DNA from: Clostridia bacterium
GTDB lineage: Bacteria; Bacillota; Clostridia; Oscillospirales; SIG627
Direction: 5' to 3'
Length of the DNA: 33,973 nucleotides
NCBI GenBank assembly: GCA_017414535.1
Contig: JAFQMA010000053.1
Span: forward strand, 1 to 33,973
Position numbers and translations under genes: made by a program. Numbering within the stretch: position 1 is the first letter of the stretch; each line of letters starts with the position of its first letter. The notes under the pieces were generated by a model. It did no database searches, had not been told where the DNA came from, and saw only the letters and a program-made list of their open reading frames with translations. Shown piece after piece: positions 7,627 through 16,454 of this stretch.

Positions 7627-8022
7627 ATGCAATTTGCGGAAAAATTAAAGGAAGCAAGAAAAAAGGCGCACCTGTCTCAGGAGGCGCTGGCAGGCATGGC
7701 GGGGATCTCCGCCCGCACCCTGCAGAATTATGAAATGGGCAAGCGCTATCCCGCCAATATGGAGATCACGGTAAAGCTCGCCACGGCTCTGGGGCTGACG
7801 GCGCAGGAGCTTTTATCCCCTGCGGAGGAGACCATCGTTCTGGTGACCGCGCCCGATGCCAAGGCGCAATTAGAGGAGCTGGTGCTGTCTCTGTCGGGTC
7901 TGTTTTCCGGCGGACAGATCCAGGACGAGGATCGGGATGCGGCCATGGAAGCCATCATTGCAGCCTATTGGGCGGCACGGAAGGCCTCCCGCGGGTCTGC
8001 CCCCACGGAGGAAAAGCGGTGA
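7627..8022 (+). CDS. XRE-family transcriptional regulator
   Basis: A 131-residue protein with an N-terminal Cro/C1-type helix-turn-helix (residues 2-60). LSQEALAGMAGISARTLQNYEMGKRYP gives the two helices and the recognition turn. The C-terminal 70 residues are helical and acidic, ending in a short basic tail; they could be the dimerisation or protease-sensitive part. The next gene, an ImmA/IrrE protease, overlaps its stop codon (GTGA), so the two are translationally coupled, as in ImmR/ImmA and DdrO/IrrE pairs. The likely role is a repressor that the protease removes on a signal. Because dinB is divergent and shares the intergenic region, dinB and the pair itself are the obvious targets (inference). 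Confidence 0.88.
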   Translation: MQFAEKLKEARKKAHLSQEALAGMAGISARTLQNYEMGKRYPANMEITVKLATALGLTAQELLSPAEETIVLVTAPDAKAQLEELVLSLSGLFSGGQIQDEDRDAAMEAIIAAYWAARKASRGSAPTEEKR

Positions 8023-8498
8023 AGGAGATCGAGCGTATTGCCCGCTTAAGTGACGAGCTGGTGGAGCGCTACGGCACCCGCAATCCCTTCCGTCTGGCCG
8101 ACGCCATGGATATTCGCGTGACGGTCTGTCCCGATTTTCAGAAGCTGCGGGGCATGTATAAGGTGATCCTCGGCAAGAGGTTTATTTTTCTCAACGGCAA
8201 TCTCAAGCGTAGGGAAGCGGCATGGACACTGGCTCACGAGCTGGGACACGATGCCCTCCATCGGGAGATGGCGGAAAACAGCATCGTGCAGGATAATTTT
8301 ATTATGGATATGACCCTAAAGCCCGAATACGAGGCCAATCTTTTCGCGGCCAACCTTCTCTTTGACGACGGGGAGGTGGCGCATCTTCTGCGGGCGGGAG
8401 AATCGGTGGACAACGCCGCCCGACTTTTGGGCGGGGAAAAATTCCTCCTGCAGATGAAGATCCGCATTATGGAAAGCCGCGGCCGCCTTCCTTCGTAA
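8019..8498 (+). CDS. ImmA/IrrE-family metallo-endopeptidase
   Basis: A 159-residue zinc protease of the ImmA/IrrE (DUF955) family. The gluzincin motif HELGH is at residues 73-77, and the likely third ligand Glu105 is in YEANLFAANLL, which matches the family pattern of ExxxFAxxLL. Known family members cleave a partner XRE repressor (ImmR in ICEBs1, DdrO in Deinococcus) in response to DNA damage. I chose the GTG at 8019 because GGAGG lies eight bases upstream and the start overlaps the stop codon of the XRE gene. A longer open frame upstream has no RBS. No phage or ICE genes are nearby, so this pair looks like a stand-alone chromosomal switch. Confidence 0.9.
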   Translation: MKEIERIARLSDELVERYGTRNPFRLADAMDIRVTVCPDFQKLRGMYKVILGKRFIFLNGNLKRREAAWTLAHELGHDALHREMAENSIVQDNFIMDMTLKPEYEANLFAANLLFDDGEVAHLLRAGESVDNAARLLGGEKFLLQMKIRIMESRGRLPS

Positions 8499-8550
8499 GG
8501 GGAAAGGGGCGTTTTTCCTTTCTTTCTTCAGCAGAAAAAATGCAAATCCC

Positions 8551-8579
8551 TTGCAAAGAAAGGAAGCTTGTGGTAAAAT
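8551..8579 (+). promoter_or_regulatory. ackA promoter
   Basis: -35 TTGCAA, 17-bp spacer, -10 TAAAAT with an extended -10 TGG just before it; 36 bases upstream of the start codon. Confidence 0.75.
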
Positions 8580-8615
8580 GATACTATCATTATTCCATGA
8601 AAGGAAGAAAAATAA

Positions 8616-9815
8616 ATGAAAATTTTGGTGATCAACGCCGGTTCCTCCTCCGTTAAGTATCAGCTGATCGATATGACCCGCGAAGAGCTGCTGGCAAAGG
8701 GACTTTGCGAGCGTATCGGTATCGAGGGCGGTGCCTTCAAGCATCAGGTTCCCGGTAAGGACGCTTACAAGATCGACATTCAGATGAAAAATCACGGCGA
8801 GGCCATTGCCCTTGTGGTAAAGACCCTGACCGATCCCGAGCACGGTGTCATTTCCGATCTCAGCGAGATCGGCGCAGTGGGACACAGAGTGCTCCACGGC
8901 GGTGAGAAGTTCTCCGGCAGCGTTGTGGTAAACGAAAAGGTCATCGAGGCCATTGAGGAGTGCTGCGAGCTCGGCCCGCTTCACAACCCCCACAACCTCA
9001 CCGGTATCCGCGCTTGCGCAGAGATCATGCCCGGCGTACCTCAGGTTGCCGTGTTTGACACCGGCTTCCATCAGACCATGCCCAACTACGCGTACATGTA
9101 CGCTCTGCCCTACGAGTACTACGAGAAGTACAAGATCCGTCGCTACGGCTTCCACGGTACCTCTCACCGTTACGTTTCTCTCCGCGCCGCCGAGCTTCTG
9201 GGCAAGAAGCCCGCTGAGGTAAACGTAGTTACCTGCCATCTCGGCAACGGCTCCTCCATTGCCGCTGTAAAGGAAGGCAAGTGCCTGGATACCACCATGG
9301 GTACCACTCCTTTGGAGGGTATTATCATGGGTACCCGTTGCGGCTCCATTGACCCCGCTATCGTTCCCCTTCTCATGAAGAAGGAAAACCTCACTCCCGA
9401 CCAGGTCGATGCCGTGATGAACAAGAAGTCAGGTATCCTCGGTATTACCGGCTTCACCAGCGATAACCGCGACGTGGAAGCAGGCACCAAGGAAGGCAAC
9501 GAGCGTTGCAAGCTGGTTGAGGATATGCTCTGCCACCAGCTGACCAAGTACGTAGGCGCCTTCTCTGCCGCTATGGGCGGTGTGGATGCCATCGTATTTA
9601 CCGGCGGTATCGGCGAGAACAACACCAGCTATCGCCAGAGAGTGGCCGATAAGCTTGGCTTCATGGGCGTGAAGATGGATCCCGAGAAGAACAAGATCGC
9701 AACCCTCGGCAAGGAAATGGACGTTGCCGCTGAGGATTCCCGCGTTCGCATCCTCATCATCCCCACCAACGAAGAGCTGATGATCGCAAGAGACACCTTC
9801 GAGCTCTGCAAGTAA
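8616..9815 (+). CDS. ackA: Acetate kinase
   Basis: Makes ATP and acetate from acetyl phosphate and ADP in the cytoplasm, the last step of acetogenic fermentation. The protein is 399 residues, the normal length. Signature elements are present: NAGSSSVK (7-14), GHRVLHGG with Arg91, the catalytic Asp148 in FDTGFH, RRYGFHGTSH with His180, the nucleotide-binding CHLGNGSS (207-214), Arg241 in MGTRCGS, and TGGIGEN near residue 330. The RBS is AAAGGAAG. Codon use is strongly biased, as expected for a highly expressed fermentation enzyme. The phosphotransacetylase gene that often precedes ackA is not here; the gene has its own promoter and terminator and is monocistronic. Confidence 0.98.
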   Translation: MKILVINAGSSSVKYQLIDMTREELLAKGLCERIGIEGGAFKHQVPGKDAYKIDIQMKNHGEAIALVVKTLTDPEHGVISDLSEIGAVGHRVLHGGEKFSGSVVVNEKVIEAIEECCELGPLHNPHNLTGIRACAEIMPGVPQVAVFDTGFHQTMPNYAYMYALPYEYYEKYKIRRYGFHGTSHRYVSLRAAELLGKKPAEVNVVTCHLGNGSSIAAVKEGKCLDTTMGTTPLEGIIMGTRCGSIDPAIVPLLMKKENLTPDQVDAVMNKKSGILGITGFTSDNRDVEAGTKEGNERCKLVEDMLCHQLTKYVGAFSAAMGGVDAIVFTGGIGENNTSYRQRVADKLGFMGVKMDPEKNKIATLGKEMDVAAEDSRVRILIIPTNEELMIARDTFELCK

Positions 9816-9830
9816 TTTCAAAGCAAGAAA

Positions 9831-9857
9831 AAAGCACCCAAACGGGTGCTTTTTTTG
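9831..9857 (+). terminator. ackA terminator
   Basis: Stem AGCACCC / GGGTGCT with an AAAC loop, flanked by A and T runs, 16 bases after the stop codon. Confidence 0.92.
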
Positions 9858-9875
9858 AGAGAAGCAGTGGCATGA

Positions 9876-9916
9876 AAAAAGCCTTTCCGCCATTTGGCGG
9901 AAAGGCCTCTTTTTTT
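9876..9916 (-). terminator. Terminator of the VWA/zinc-ribbon operon
   Basis: A perfect 11-bp stem GCCTTTCCGCC / GGCGGAAAGGC with a 4-nt loop, with A and T runs on both sides. It lies just past the stop codon of the minus-strand gene at 9926 and can also back up the ackA terminator. Confidence 0.88.
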
Positions 9917-9925
9917 GTTGTAAGG

Positions 9926-12235
9926 CTAAATCTTATTGCCGCAGGAGGAGCAGAAGAGGGCGCCCTCGGAAAGCTTGGCACCGCAGTTGCCGCAGAACTT
10001 GGGCTGCTGAGGCGCGGGAGCTTCTTTCTCCGCAGGCGCGGGGTCTGCCACAGGAGCGGGCTCAGCCGCAGGAGCGGGCTCTGCTACGGGTGCAGGTTCA
10101 GCCACAGGTGCAGGCTCAGCCGCAGGCGCGGGGTCTGCCACAGGAGCGGGCTCGACCACAGGAGCGGGTTCAGCCGCAGGAGCGGGCTCAGCCGCAGGAG
10201 CGGGTTCAACCACGGGAGCGGGCTCTGCCACGGGAGCAGGGGGAGCAAAGGGAGCGGGAGCCTCAAAGGAGGCGGAATCCTTCTGCTTCTTTATTTTCTT
10301 TTCCTTGGGGGCTTTGGGAGGCTTGGGGGCCTTGGGTCCGTTCCCTGCGGGAACGGGGATCAGACGGGCTACGATGGCAAGGATCAGTGCGCCGAGGGTC
10401 AGACCGATCCAAAGGATCATGGTCCACATGGCGTCGTTTTCCTCCTCCATGAGAGCGTAGGCCTCGTCCACGGAGCTCTGTGCCTCAAAGTAGAAATCAG
10501 CGGAATTGACCGTGCCGTGCAGGGTGAAGAACTCCACTGCCATGAATACGGTCACCACCAGAAGCACTGCCGCCACAAAGTAGAGGGAGGCGGAGACGAC
10601 GTTTCGTACGGCCACGGCGGTACCGTTTGCGGCACGGCTCTTGCCGAAGCTCTTCACGGCGAGAAGCACGAAGACGGTCAGACCTGCCGAGCCCAGCAGT
10701 GCCAGCATCAGGGGAAGGAGGCTGAGGATGGAGAAGCCCTCGCCCTCGGTCTCCACCACGGCGGCGGCACGGCGCTCCACCACAAAGCTTTGGGTGGACA
10801 CGTTGCCGGAGGGGCTCTGTGCGGTAACGGTGAAGCTGTTCTTACCTGCCTTCAGGGGCAGGGTCACGGTAAAGCCGCCGTTTTCGTCGGCGGTAACGGT
10901 CTGTTCACCGATGGTGACGGTGCAGCCCGATGCGGTCTTACCTACCAGCGTGTATTCGCTCTTGGTGGTGGAAACGGGTGTGCTTCCCACCTCGTACAGG
11001 AAGAGGGTGGGGGCCTTCCAATCCGTCCAGATCTTTCCGCCCTTGCGGAAATGAAGAGAGTCAGAGACGGAAAAGACAAATTCGATCTCGTTATCATATT
11101 CCTGCAGCTGTACGGAAAGGGAGCTTGCGCCCTTGCAGCTCAGCTCCTCCTCGACTCCGTTGACCGTCAGAACGGCGGGGATCGCCTCGGTGAAGCGGGA
11201 AAAATCATAGCTGATGCGGTACTGTGCGGCGGTGGTGATCTCCTCGGTGGGCACGGTCACGAGGGCGGCAAGCGCCAGATCCACCTCGGCGGTTACGGGC
11301 TGAGAGACCACGCCGTGGGATTCGTATCTTAACTCGATGCGGTATTTTGCGGCGGTGCTGTGATCGGCGGCGATCACGTCCACAGTCTCGTCCTCGCCCA
11401 GTCGCTGGGAATAGAAGGGCTCGGCCTCACCGTCGCGGAATACGGCCAGAATATAGGCATCGGCCATGTATTTTCGGGTTTTGCTCCAGTCGATACGCAG
11501 GGAGGAATCAATGAAGTCCACCAAGGCATCAAAGCCGTCCATGGCCTCGGGGGTGTTGGGATTGGTATAGGCGAAGGGTGCATCGGCAACGAGGGAGTCA
11601 AAGACCTCCACGCCGCCGGATACGGTGCGCACCTCCATGTGAAGGCGCCACTTGTCGAAGGTGTTGAGCTTCGACAGGGAGAAGCTGAGCTCCTCCTCCT
11701 TGCCTGCCACGGCGGTACCCGTGCCAAGCTCCTCCTTGCCTACCACGTTGCCGTTTTCGTCACAGACGGCGGCGGATACGGTGTAGCTGATGGGGGAGGT
11801 GCCCGCATAGGACAGAAGGTACTTGACCTTCAGAGTGCCTCCGTCGGCCGAGCCGGAAAGGGAGCGGATGCTGAGCACCTCGCCGTAGGGCATCCATTCC
11901 ACTTCCATATCCTTGTTTTGTCCCTTGTCGTAGCAGATCTTCCACTGACCTGCCGTAGCCTCGGGTACGTAAAGGTAGATGGCCTTGCCGTCGTCCTCAC
12001 GGCGCAGACCCTGCCAATCCCCCGCGGTCTTGCCGGCGGTCTTACCGTCGGGTGCGATGAGATATACGGCGGGGGCGGCGGTATCGTAGGTGATGCGGAC
12101 GGCCATGTTTCTCTTTTCCGTCAGGCGGAAGAGATCTTCCGTTTTTTCTGCGGCAAAGGCAGGCATTGCCAGGGTGGGGATCACTCCTGCAAGGAGCACC
12201 AGTGCCAGCAGAAGGCTGAATAGTTTCTTTTTCAC
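9926..12235 (-). CDS. Secreted/membrane protein with Pro/Ala linker and C-terminal zinc ribbon
   Basis: A 769-residue protein of unknown function. In order it shows a signal peptide (about 1-28, ending PAFA), an extracytoplasmic region of about 470 residues with beta-sandwich-like segments (including a bacterial Ig-like stretch near 420-480), three membrane segments (about 501-523, 547-569, 606-627), a cytoplasmic lysine-rich stretch, a Pro/Ala/Glu/Val repeat linker (about 658-736), and a zinc ribbon with Cys748, Cys751, Cys762 and Cys765 at the extreme C-terminus. The start is a GTG with AAGGAGG directly upstream; that RBS overlaps the stop codon of the VWA gene, so the two are coupled. The layout would place the zinc ribbon in the cytoplasm and the sandwich domains outside, as in a sensor or scaffold. 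Function is not inferred further. Confidence 0.82.
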   Translation of the reverse strand: MKKKLFSLLLALVLLAGVIPTLAMPAFAAEKTEDLFRLTEKRNMAVRITYDTAAPAVYLIAPDGKTAGKTAGDWQGLRREDDGKAIYLYVPEATAGQWKICYDKGQNKDMEVEWMPYGEVLSIRSLSGSADGGTLKVKYLLSYAGTSPISYTVSAAVCDENGNVVGKEELGTGTAVAGKEEELSFSLSKLNTFDKWRLHMEVRTVSGGVEVFDSLVADAPFAYTNPNTPEAMDGFDALVDFIDSSLRIDWSKTRKYMADAYILAVFRDGEAEPFYSQRLGEDETVDVIAADHSTAAKYRIELRYESHGVVSQPVTAEVDLALAALVTVPTEEITTAAQYRISYDFSRFTEAIPAVLTVNGVEEELSCKGASSLSVQLQEYDNEIEFVFSVSDSLHFRKGGKIWTDWKAPTLFLYEVGSTPVSTTKSEYTLVGKTASGCTVTIGEQTVTADENGGFTVTLPLKAGKNSFTVTAQSPSGNVSTQSFVVERRAAAVVETEGEGFSILSLLPLMLALLGSAGLTVFVLLAVKSFGKSRAANGTAVAVRNVVSASLYFVAAVLLVVTVFMAVEFFTLHGTVNSADFYFEAQSSVDEAYALMEEENDAMWTMILWIGLTLGALILAIVARLIPVPAGNGPKAPKPPKAPKEKKIKKQKDSASFEAPAPFAPPAPVAEPAPVVEPAPAAEPAPAAEPAPVVEPAPVADPAPAAEPAPVAEPAPVAEPAPAAEPAPVADPAPAEKEAPAPQQPKFCGNCGAKLSEGALFCSSCGNKI
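10027..10263 (-). repeat. In-frame Pro/Ala repeat tract
   Basis: About 13 imperfect 15-18-bp units coding for variations of PAP(V/A)(A/V)(E/D) within the gene at 9926. The DNA copies are similar enough for slippage to change their number between strains. Confidence 0.8.
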
Positions 12236-12245
12236 GTTGTCCTCC

Positions 12246-15200
12246 TTACAGCTTGCGCTTGCCACAGTCAAGCTTGGTCTTTTCGTTCCAGGTCAGGTAG
12301 TATTCTTCCACGTTCTTGTTGCCCGTGCCGCGTGCGATGACGGCGAAGTTCAGAAGATCCTCGCTATCCTCGTAGACACCCAGCAGAACGCGACCGTCGG
12401 CATGGAATTTCTTATGGAAGATCCACCAGCCCACGTCGATCTCGGCGAAGGCCACACGCTCGATGGCAAAGAGCTTGGAATGGGCGTTGAGGTTGCCCTG
12501 ACCGCCGATATTCACGTGGACGTTATCGGTCTCCCATTTTAAAGCACGGGTGATGCTGGCCTGCAGACCGTTTGCCTCCTCCTCGATGCCCAAAAGCATG
12601 ACGTTGAAGGGGAGATAGCCTGCCTTGAAGCTTGCCTTGCCGAATTCGATGGCTTCGATGAATTTGACGGTGGTCTCAAGGGAGACAAACTTTTGTCCGA
12701 AGCTGAAGGAAAGGGTAATATCGTCCAGCTTCAGAAGGGAAACGTCACCGACCTTTTCATCCAGACCCTTGATGTAATCGCTGATCTTGGAGATGCCAAA
12801 GTCGCAGGAGCCCTGGAATACGCTCAGGAAGAAGTTCTTGTCGGGGGTGATGTCGGACACCTTCAGCTTGAAGTCGTCCACGGTCACGGGAACGGGACCG
12901 ATGCTGGTGTTGACGGAGGCATCCACGCCGAAGCCTGCGCTGTTGAGCCAGAGCTTGTCCACGCCCTGGGCATCCTTCAGCTGCTTCCAATCCATTTCCA
13001 GCATAACGCCCGTGCCCTTAAAGAGGAAGGGAAGCTCCACTTCGAAGGTAAAGCCGAAGGAAACGTCGGAGGTGTTGATGCGGAATTTTAAGCTGTTTCT
13101 GTCTTCCTCCCAAAGATTGATGAGGAAGTTGCCGAATTTCGGCGGGCCGGGGCCGCGGTCCTTGCCGAATTTCACGGTGATCTCCGTGTCGATGCCGGCG
13201 CTCTGTCCCGTAATGACACCCTTGAAGTCGCCCTTGAAGTCAAAGAGCTTTTGCTCCTTGGCGCTCTTCAGCAGCACGTCCTGCAGGGGCAGATCGGTGG
13301 AGAAGGTGTCCGTTTCCAGAATGAGCTTGTTGGGATACAGCTTCAGTCCGGGGGAATCCATTTCCATGAGGGTGGGCAGAAGCAGCAGGGGAGAGATGAT
13401 GGGATGGACCTTGTAATCGTCGGAATCGGGATCGTTCAGGGTATCGTTATAGAGGATCACGCCGCCCAGCGCGCCGATGCGCGCTACCTGACAGCGGCTT
13501 GCCAGAAGCTTGGCAAAGCCCGTGGCGGTGGCGGTGTCGTATTCCACGTAGGCGCCGTGGTTATCCCGCATGGTGATCTCGTAGGCATTCAGGTTGCCCT
13601 CCAGCACCACGTCGCCGTCGAAGTGGAGCCAGCCGTTCAGGGTCACGTCACCGGAGAGGGTCACGGTGTTGCCGTTTTCCACCTTGGTGCCGGAGGTGAA
13701 CTTGTAGGGACCGAACTCGGTGCTCCTCAGCTGGGAGGGATCCACCACGGAAAGGGCATTCGTCATGATGCCCGTGCGGTCGTTTACGTGAACGGTCACG
13801 TTGTAGTTACAGCAGACCAGATTTTTGGGCAGGGTCAGGCGCAGGGTGGTATCGTTGACGAATTCCACCTTGATCTGATCGGCGGAGTAATCAAGCAGAC
13901 CGTCAAGCTCTACGCTGACTTTATCCTCGGCGGTAAAGCCGTCCACGGCCAGAGTCACCACGGTGGGCTCATTGCTCTTGCCGATGCGGCGGGGAGAAAT
14001 GCCGTAGAGGGTCTTTTCGGTCATGACGATCTTGGTATCGGTCTCGTCGGGATCGGGCACGTCGGTATTGCCGCCCAGGTAGTAGGGGACCGTATCGGAT
14101 ACGGTTCCCTCGTAATCCTTGTGGGAGAGGGTCACCTCACGGGATACACGCAGGGTGTCCTTGGCGCGGTAGGTGACGGTGTAACGGTAGCGAGCCTGAT
14201 TTCTCAGCTCGTCGTAGAAGCTTTCCAAAGAGGAGGAATCCTGCACGGCAAGATAGGTGCCGCCGGTGGAATCGGCCAGCGCGGTCATGTATTCGGAGTC
14301 CACACTGCTGCCAAGACCCAGAGAGAAGAGCACGATACCGCGGCTTCTTGCCACAGAACCGATCTCGTTTTCGATCTGGGCCTCATCGCGGCGACTGCCG
14401 TCCTGACCGTCGGACAGGAGCAGGATGTAGTGAACCTCGGTGGGATCGGAGGAGAAGCTCTTGAGGGATTCTACGATGGCGCCGTACATATTGGTGCCGC
14501 CGCTGGCGCCGATGCGCTCAGCCGCCGCACGAACGTCGGTCACGGCCGTATCAAAGCCCAGATTGGTCTCCACCCAGTTGCTGAAGGTGACCAGCGCTAC
14601 GTTTTCGCCTGCCTCCATGGTGTCGAGGTAGGTGAGCACGGCCTTTTTCAGATCCTGAATGGGCTTGCCTCCCATACTGCCGGAAACGTCACAGCAAAGG
14701 AGAATATTGGTAGCGGTAATATCCACCTTTTCCACGGTGAAATCGGTGATCTCCACACCGCAGTCGGTCAGCTTCAAAAGCTTTTTCAGCTCCTCGGGGG
14801 TGCCGGCGTAGTCCTTGCCCACGTTGAAGGTGAGCTTGACCTCCTCGAAGTTTGAGGCATCCACGTCGGTGATCTTCAGCGCGATGCGGACCTTGTTGAC
14901 CGCGTCGGTCATATAGTCCTCAAAGCTTTGCTTTTCTTCCTTTTCTTCGTCCTTATTCTGCTCGGAATTTTGCTCCTTCTGCTCCTCCTTGGCCTTCTGT
15001 GCCATGAGCACCACGGCCTCGTCGGAGGAATGGCGGGTAGCGGCATCAACCAGATCGGCTACCTTCTTGAGCTTTTCGGGATCGTCCTTGTCCTGAATGG
15101 CGTCGGCCAAACCTGCCATGGGAACCATGAAGCTGTCGTCGTCACTGACACCTACCTGGCTGAGGGCGGCGGAAATGTGCAGGGAGGCCTTATCGTCCTT

Positions 15201-16322
15201 GCCGTCGCTGTATTCCCACTTGGCCAGCTGCAGATTTGCCTTGGCGCGGTTGGGCGAGTCGGCATCCTCTGCCTCCTCGGCCAGACCGTTCTTCACTCTC
15301 TGCAGGGCAGGGGAGGAGGAAACGCTGTCCAAACGCTCCAACGTGGCATCGGGCTTTTCACCCAGCGTCTCGGAGGTGAGAACGCCCTTTTCCTTCAGCT
15401 CCTTTAACCTGGCGGCAACCTGCTCCGCATGGGCACGGTAATTCTTACCGAAGTCCTCGGAGAAGGAGCCTTCCTTCACCAGTCCCTGCGCGTACAGCTC
15501 GGAAATGATGGCGAATTCCTCGTAGCCTGCATTTTCATCCAACAGCTTGGCACCCTGAGAGAAGGAGCCGTTCAGCACGTTCATCTTCAGGCGGCATTCG
15601 CGGAAGGTGGGCACGTACGCCAGTCCGGGCTCGGTCTCGGCGGCACTCTTTAGGCGGGACAGACAGCTTTTCAGCTTATCGGAATCCTTTTCTCCCTCGG
15701 AAACGAATTTTTTAAATACGCCCTCGGACTGGATCACGGCCTCGGCGGCCTTGTCGTAGGAGTCGGAAAGAATGCGACTTTCCAAAGCCTCCTTGGCGTG
15801 CTTTTTCAAATTCTTCAGGGCATCCTTATCGCCGCCCTCCACGGTCTGACCGAGAAATTCGGCGGCTGTGCGGTCAAGCTTTCCTTCGCTTAAGGCGGCA
15901 TCACACAGCGCGATGGCGGCATTGCCCTCCTCCGCACCGTTCTCCACGGCCTTTTGGATCAGAAGCTTTGCGCCCAGCGCATCGCCCTTCATGGCGCAAA
16001 GATAGCCCTCGCACAGCACCAGCTCCTCGGACTCGGGCATTTCCGCCCGCATATCCTGCAGAAGCTCGGTGGCGTAGGAGAGGCCGTCCTCACGGCTTCC
16101 CATGGCGCAGGCAAAGCTCAAAAGCGCGCTTTCCTCCTCCACGTTTACCTCGCGCTCGGGCTCGTAGAAGAAAAAGAGCATGAGCGAGGTCACGGCCGAA
16201 AGGGTAAATACGCTTCCCAGCACGATGGAGGTCACCCGACCCGATCGGCGAAAGATCGCCAAAAGGACAAAGGTGACCAGCGCAGGAAGCAGTCCCAGCG
16301 TGATCTGTAAAAAGATGTCCAT
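12246..16322 (-). CDS. Large membrane-anchored von Willebrand factor A domain protein
   Basis: A 1358-residue protein. Two N-terminal membrane helices (about 5-24 and 31-51) with basic residues between them predict that the rest lies outside the cell. Residues 55-440 are helical and repeat-like (TPR/Sel1-type appearance, not assigned). An acidic/lysine/glutamine coiled stretch is at about 441-465. The VWA domain (about 538-715) has a complete metal-ion-dependent adhesion site: DVSGS at 545-549, Thr610 in GGTNMYG and Asp638 in LLSDGQDG. After it come beta-rich regions, including a right-handed repeat-like stretch (about 870-930), and a long C-terminal part I cannot assign. The RBS is GGAGGT. 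It is the first gene of an operon with the zinc-ribbon protein, with a 10-base gap. A surface adhesion or assembly role is plausible from VWA biology but unproven. Confidence 0.85.
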   Translation of the reverse strand: MDIFLQITLGLLPALVTFVLLAIFRRSGRVTSIVLGSVFTLSAVTSLMLFFFYEPEREVNVEEESALLSFACAMGSREDGLSYATELLQDMRAEMPESEELVLCEGYLCAMKGDALGAKLLIQKAVENGAEEGNAAIALCDAALSEGKLDRTAAEFLGQTVEGGDKDALKNLKKHAKEALESRILSDSYDKAAEAVIQSEGVFKKFVSEGEKDSDKLKSCLSRLKSAAETEPGLAYVPTFRECRLKMNVLNGSFSQGAKLLDENAGYEEFAIISELYAQGLVKEGSFSEDFGKNYRAHAEQVAARLKELKEKGVLTSETLGEKPDATLERLDSVSSSPALQRVKNGLAEEAEDADSPNRAKANLQLAKWEYSDGKDDKASLHISAALSQVGVSDDDSFMVPMAGLADAIQDKDDPEKLKKVADLVDAATRHSSDEAVVLMAQKAKEEQKEQNSEQNKDEEKEEKQSFEDYMTDAVNKVRIALKITDVDASNFEEVKLTFNVGKDYAGTPEELKKLLKLTDCGVEITDFTVEKVDITATNILLCCDVSGSMGGKPIQDLKKAVLTYLDTMEAGENVALVTFSNWVETNLGFDTAVTDVRAAAERIGASGGTNMYGAIVESLKSFSSDPTEVHYILLLSDGQDGSRRDEAQIENEIGSVARSRGIVLFSLGLGSSVDSEYMTALADSTGGTYLAVQDSSSLESFYDELRNQARYRYTVTYRAKDTLRVSREVTLSHKDYEGTVSDTVPYYLGGNTDVPDPDETDTKIVMTEKTLYGISPRRIGKSNEPTVVTLAVDGFTAEDKVSVELDGLLDYSADQIKVEFVNDTTLRLTLPKNLVCCNYNVTVHVNDRTGIMTNALSVVDPSQLRSTEFGPYKFTSGTKVENGNTVTLSGDVTLNGWLHFDGDVVLEGNLNAYEITMRDNHGAYVEYDTATATGFAKLLASRCQVARIGALGGVILYNDTLNDPDSDDYKVHPIISPLLLLPTLMEMDSPGLKLYPNKLILETDTFSTDLPLQDVLLKSAKEQKLFDFKGDFKGVITGQSAGIDTEITVKFGKDRGPGPPKFGNFLINLWEEDRNSLKFRINTSDVSFGFTFEVELPFLFKGTGVMLEMDWKQLKDAQGVDKLWLNSAGFGVDASVNTSIGPVPVTVDDFKLKVSDITPDKNFFLSVFQGSCDFGISKISDYIKGLDEKVGDVSLLKLDDITLSFSFGQKFVSLETTVKFIEAIEFGKASFKAGYLPFNVMLLGIEEEANGLQASITRALKWETDNVHVNIGGQGNLNAHSKLFAIERVAFAEIDVGWWIFHKKFHADGRVLLGVYEDSEDLLNFAVIARGTGNKNVEEYYLTWNEKTKLDCGKRKL

Positions 16323-16357
16323 AATTACCTCCGATGAATAGGCTGAAATCTTTCCTT

Positions 16358-16386
16358 ATTATACCATGCCTCCCTTAAAATGTAAA
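16358..16386 (-). promoter_or_regulatory. Promoter of the VWA operon
   Basis: Minus strand: -35 TTTACA, 17-bp spacer, perfect -10 TATAAT with an extended TGG, 36 bases before the ATG. Confidence 0.85.
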
Positions 16387-16406
16387 CAAATCTTAAAATA
16401 TTATGA

Positions 16407-16436
16407 CAAAAAAGCACCCGAAAAAGGGTGCTTTTT
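16407..16436 (-). terminator. MATE gene terminator
   Basis: Stem AGCACCC / GGGTGCT with a 6-nt loop, A run on one side and T run on the other; 19 bases past the stop codon of the MATE gene. The stem is the same as in the ackA terminator. Confidence 0.85.
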
Positions 16437-16454
16437 CAATATCGATCGTGACTG

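Noticed and set aside
7627-8498. XRE/ImmA pair as part of a prophage or ICE
   Set aside because: No integrase, relaxase or structural genes occur on either side; neighbours are dinB and ackA.
10020-10270. CRISPR array on account of regular short repeats
   Set aside because: Units are in frame, 15-18 bp, without spacers, and code for a Pro/Ala linker.
13251-14855. Long plus-strand open frame opposite the VWA gene
   Set aside because: Gly/His/Val-rich shadow of the real gene, with no family likeness and no RBS.
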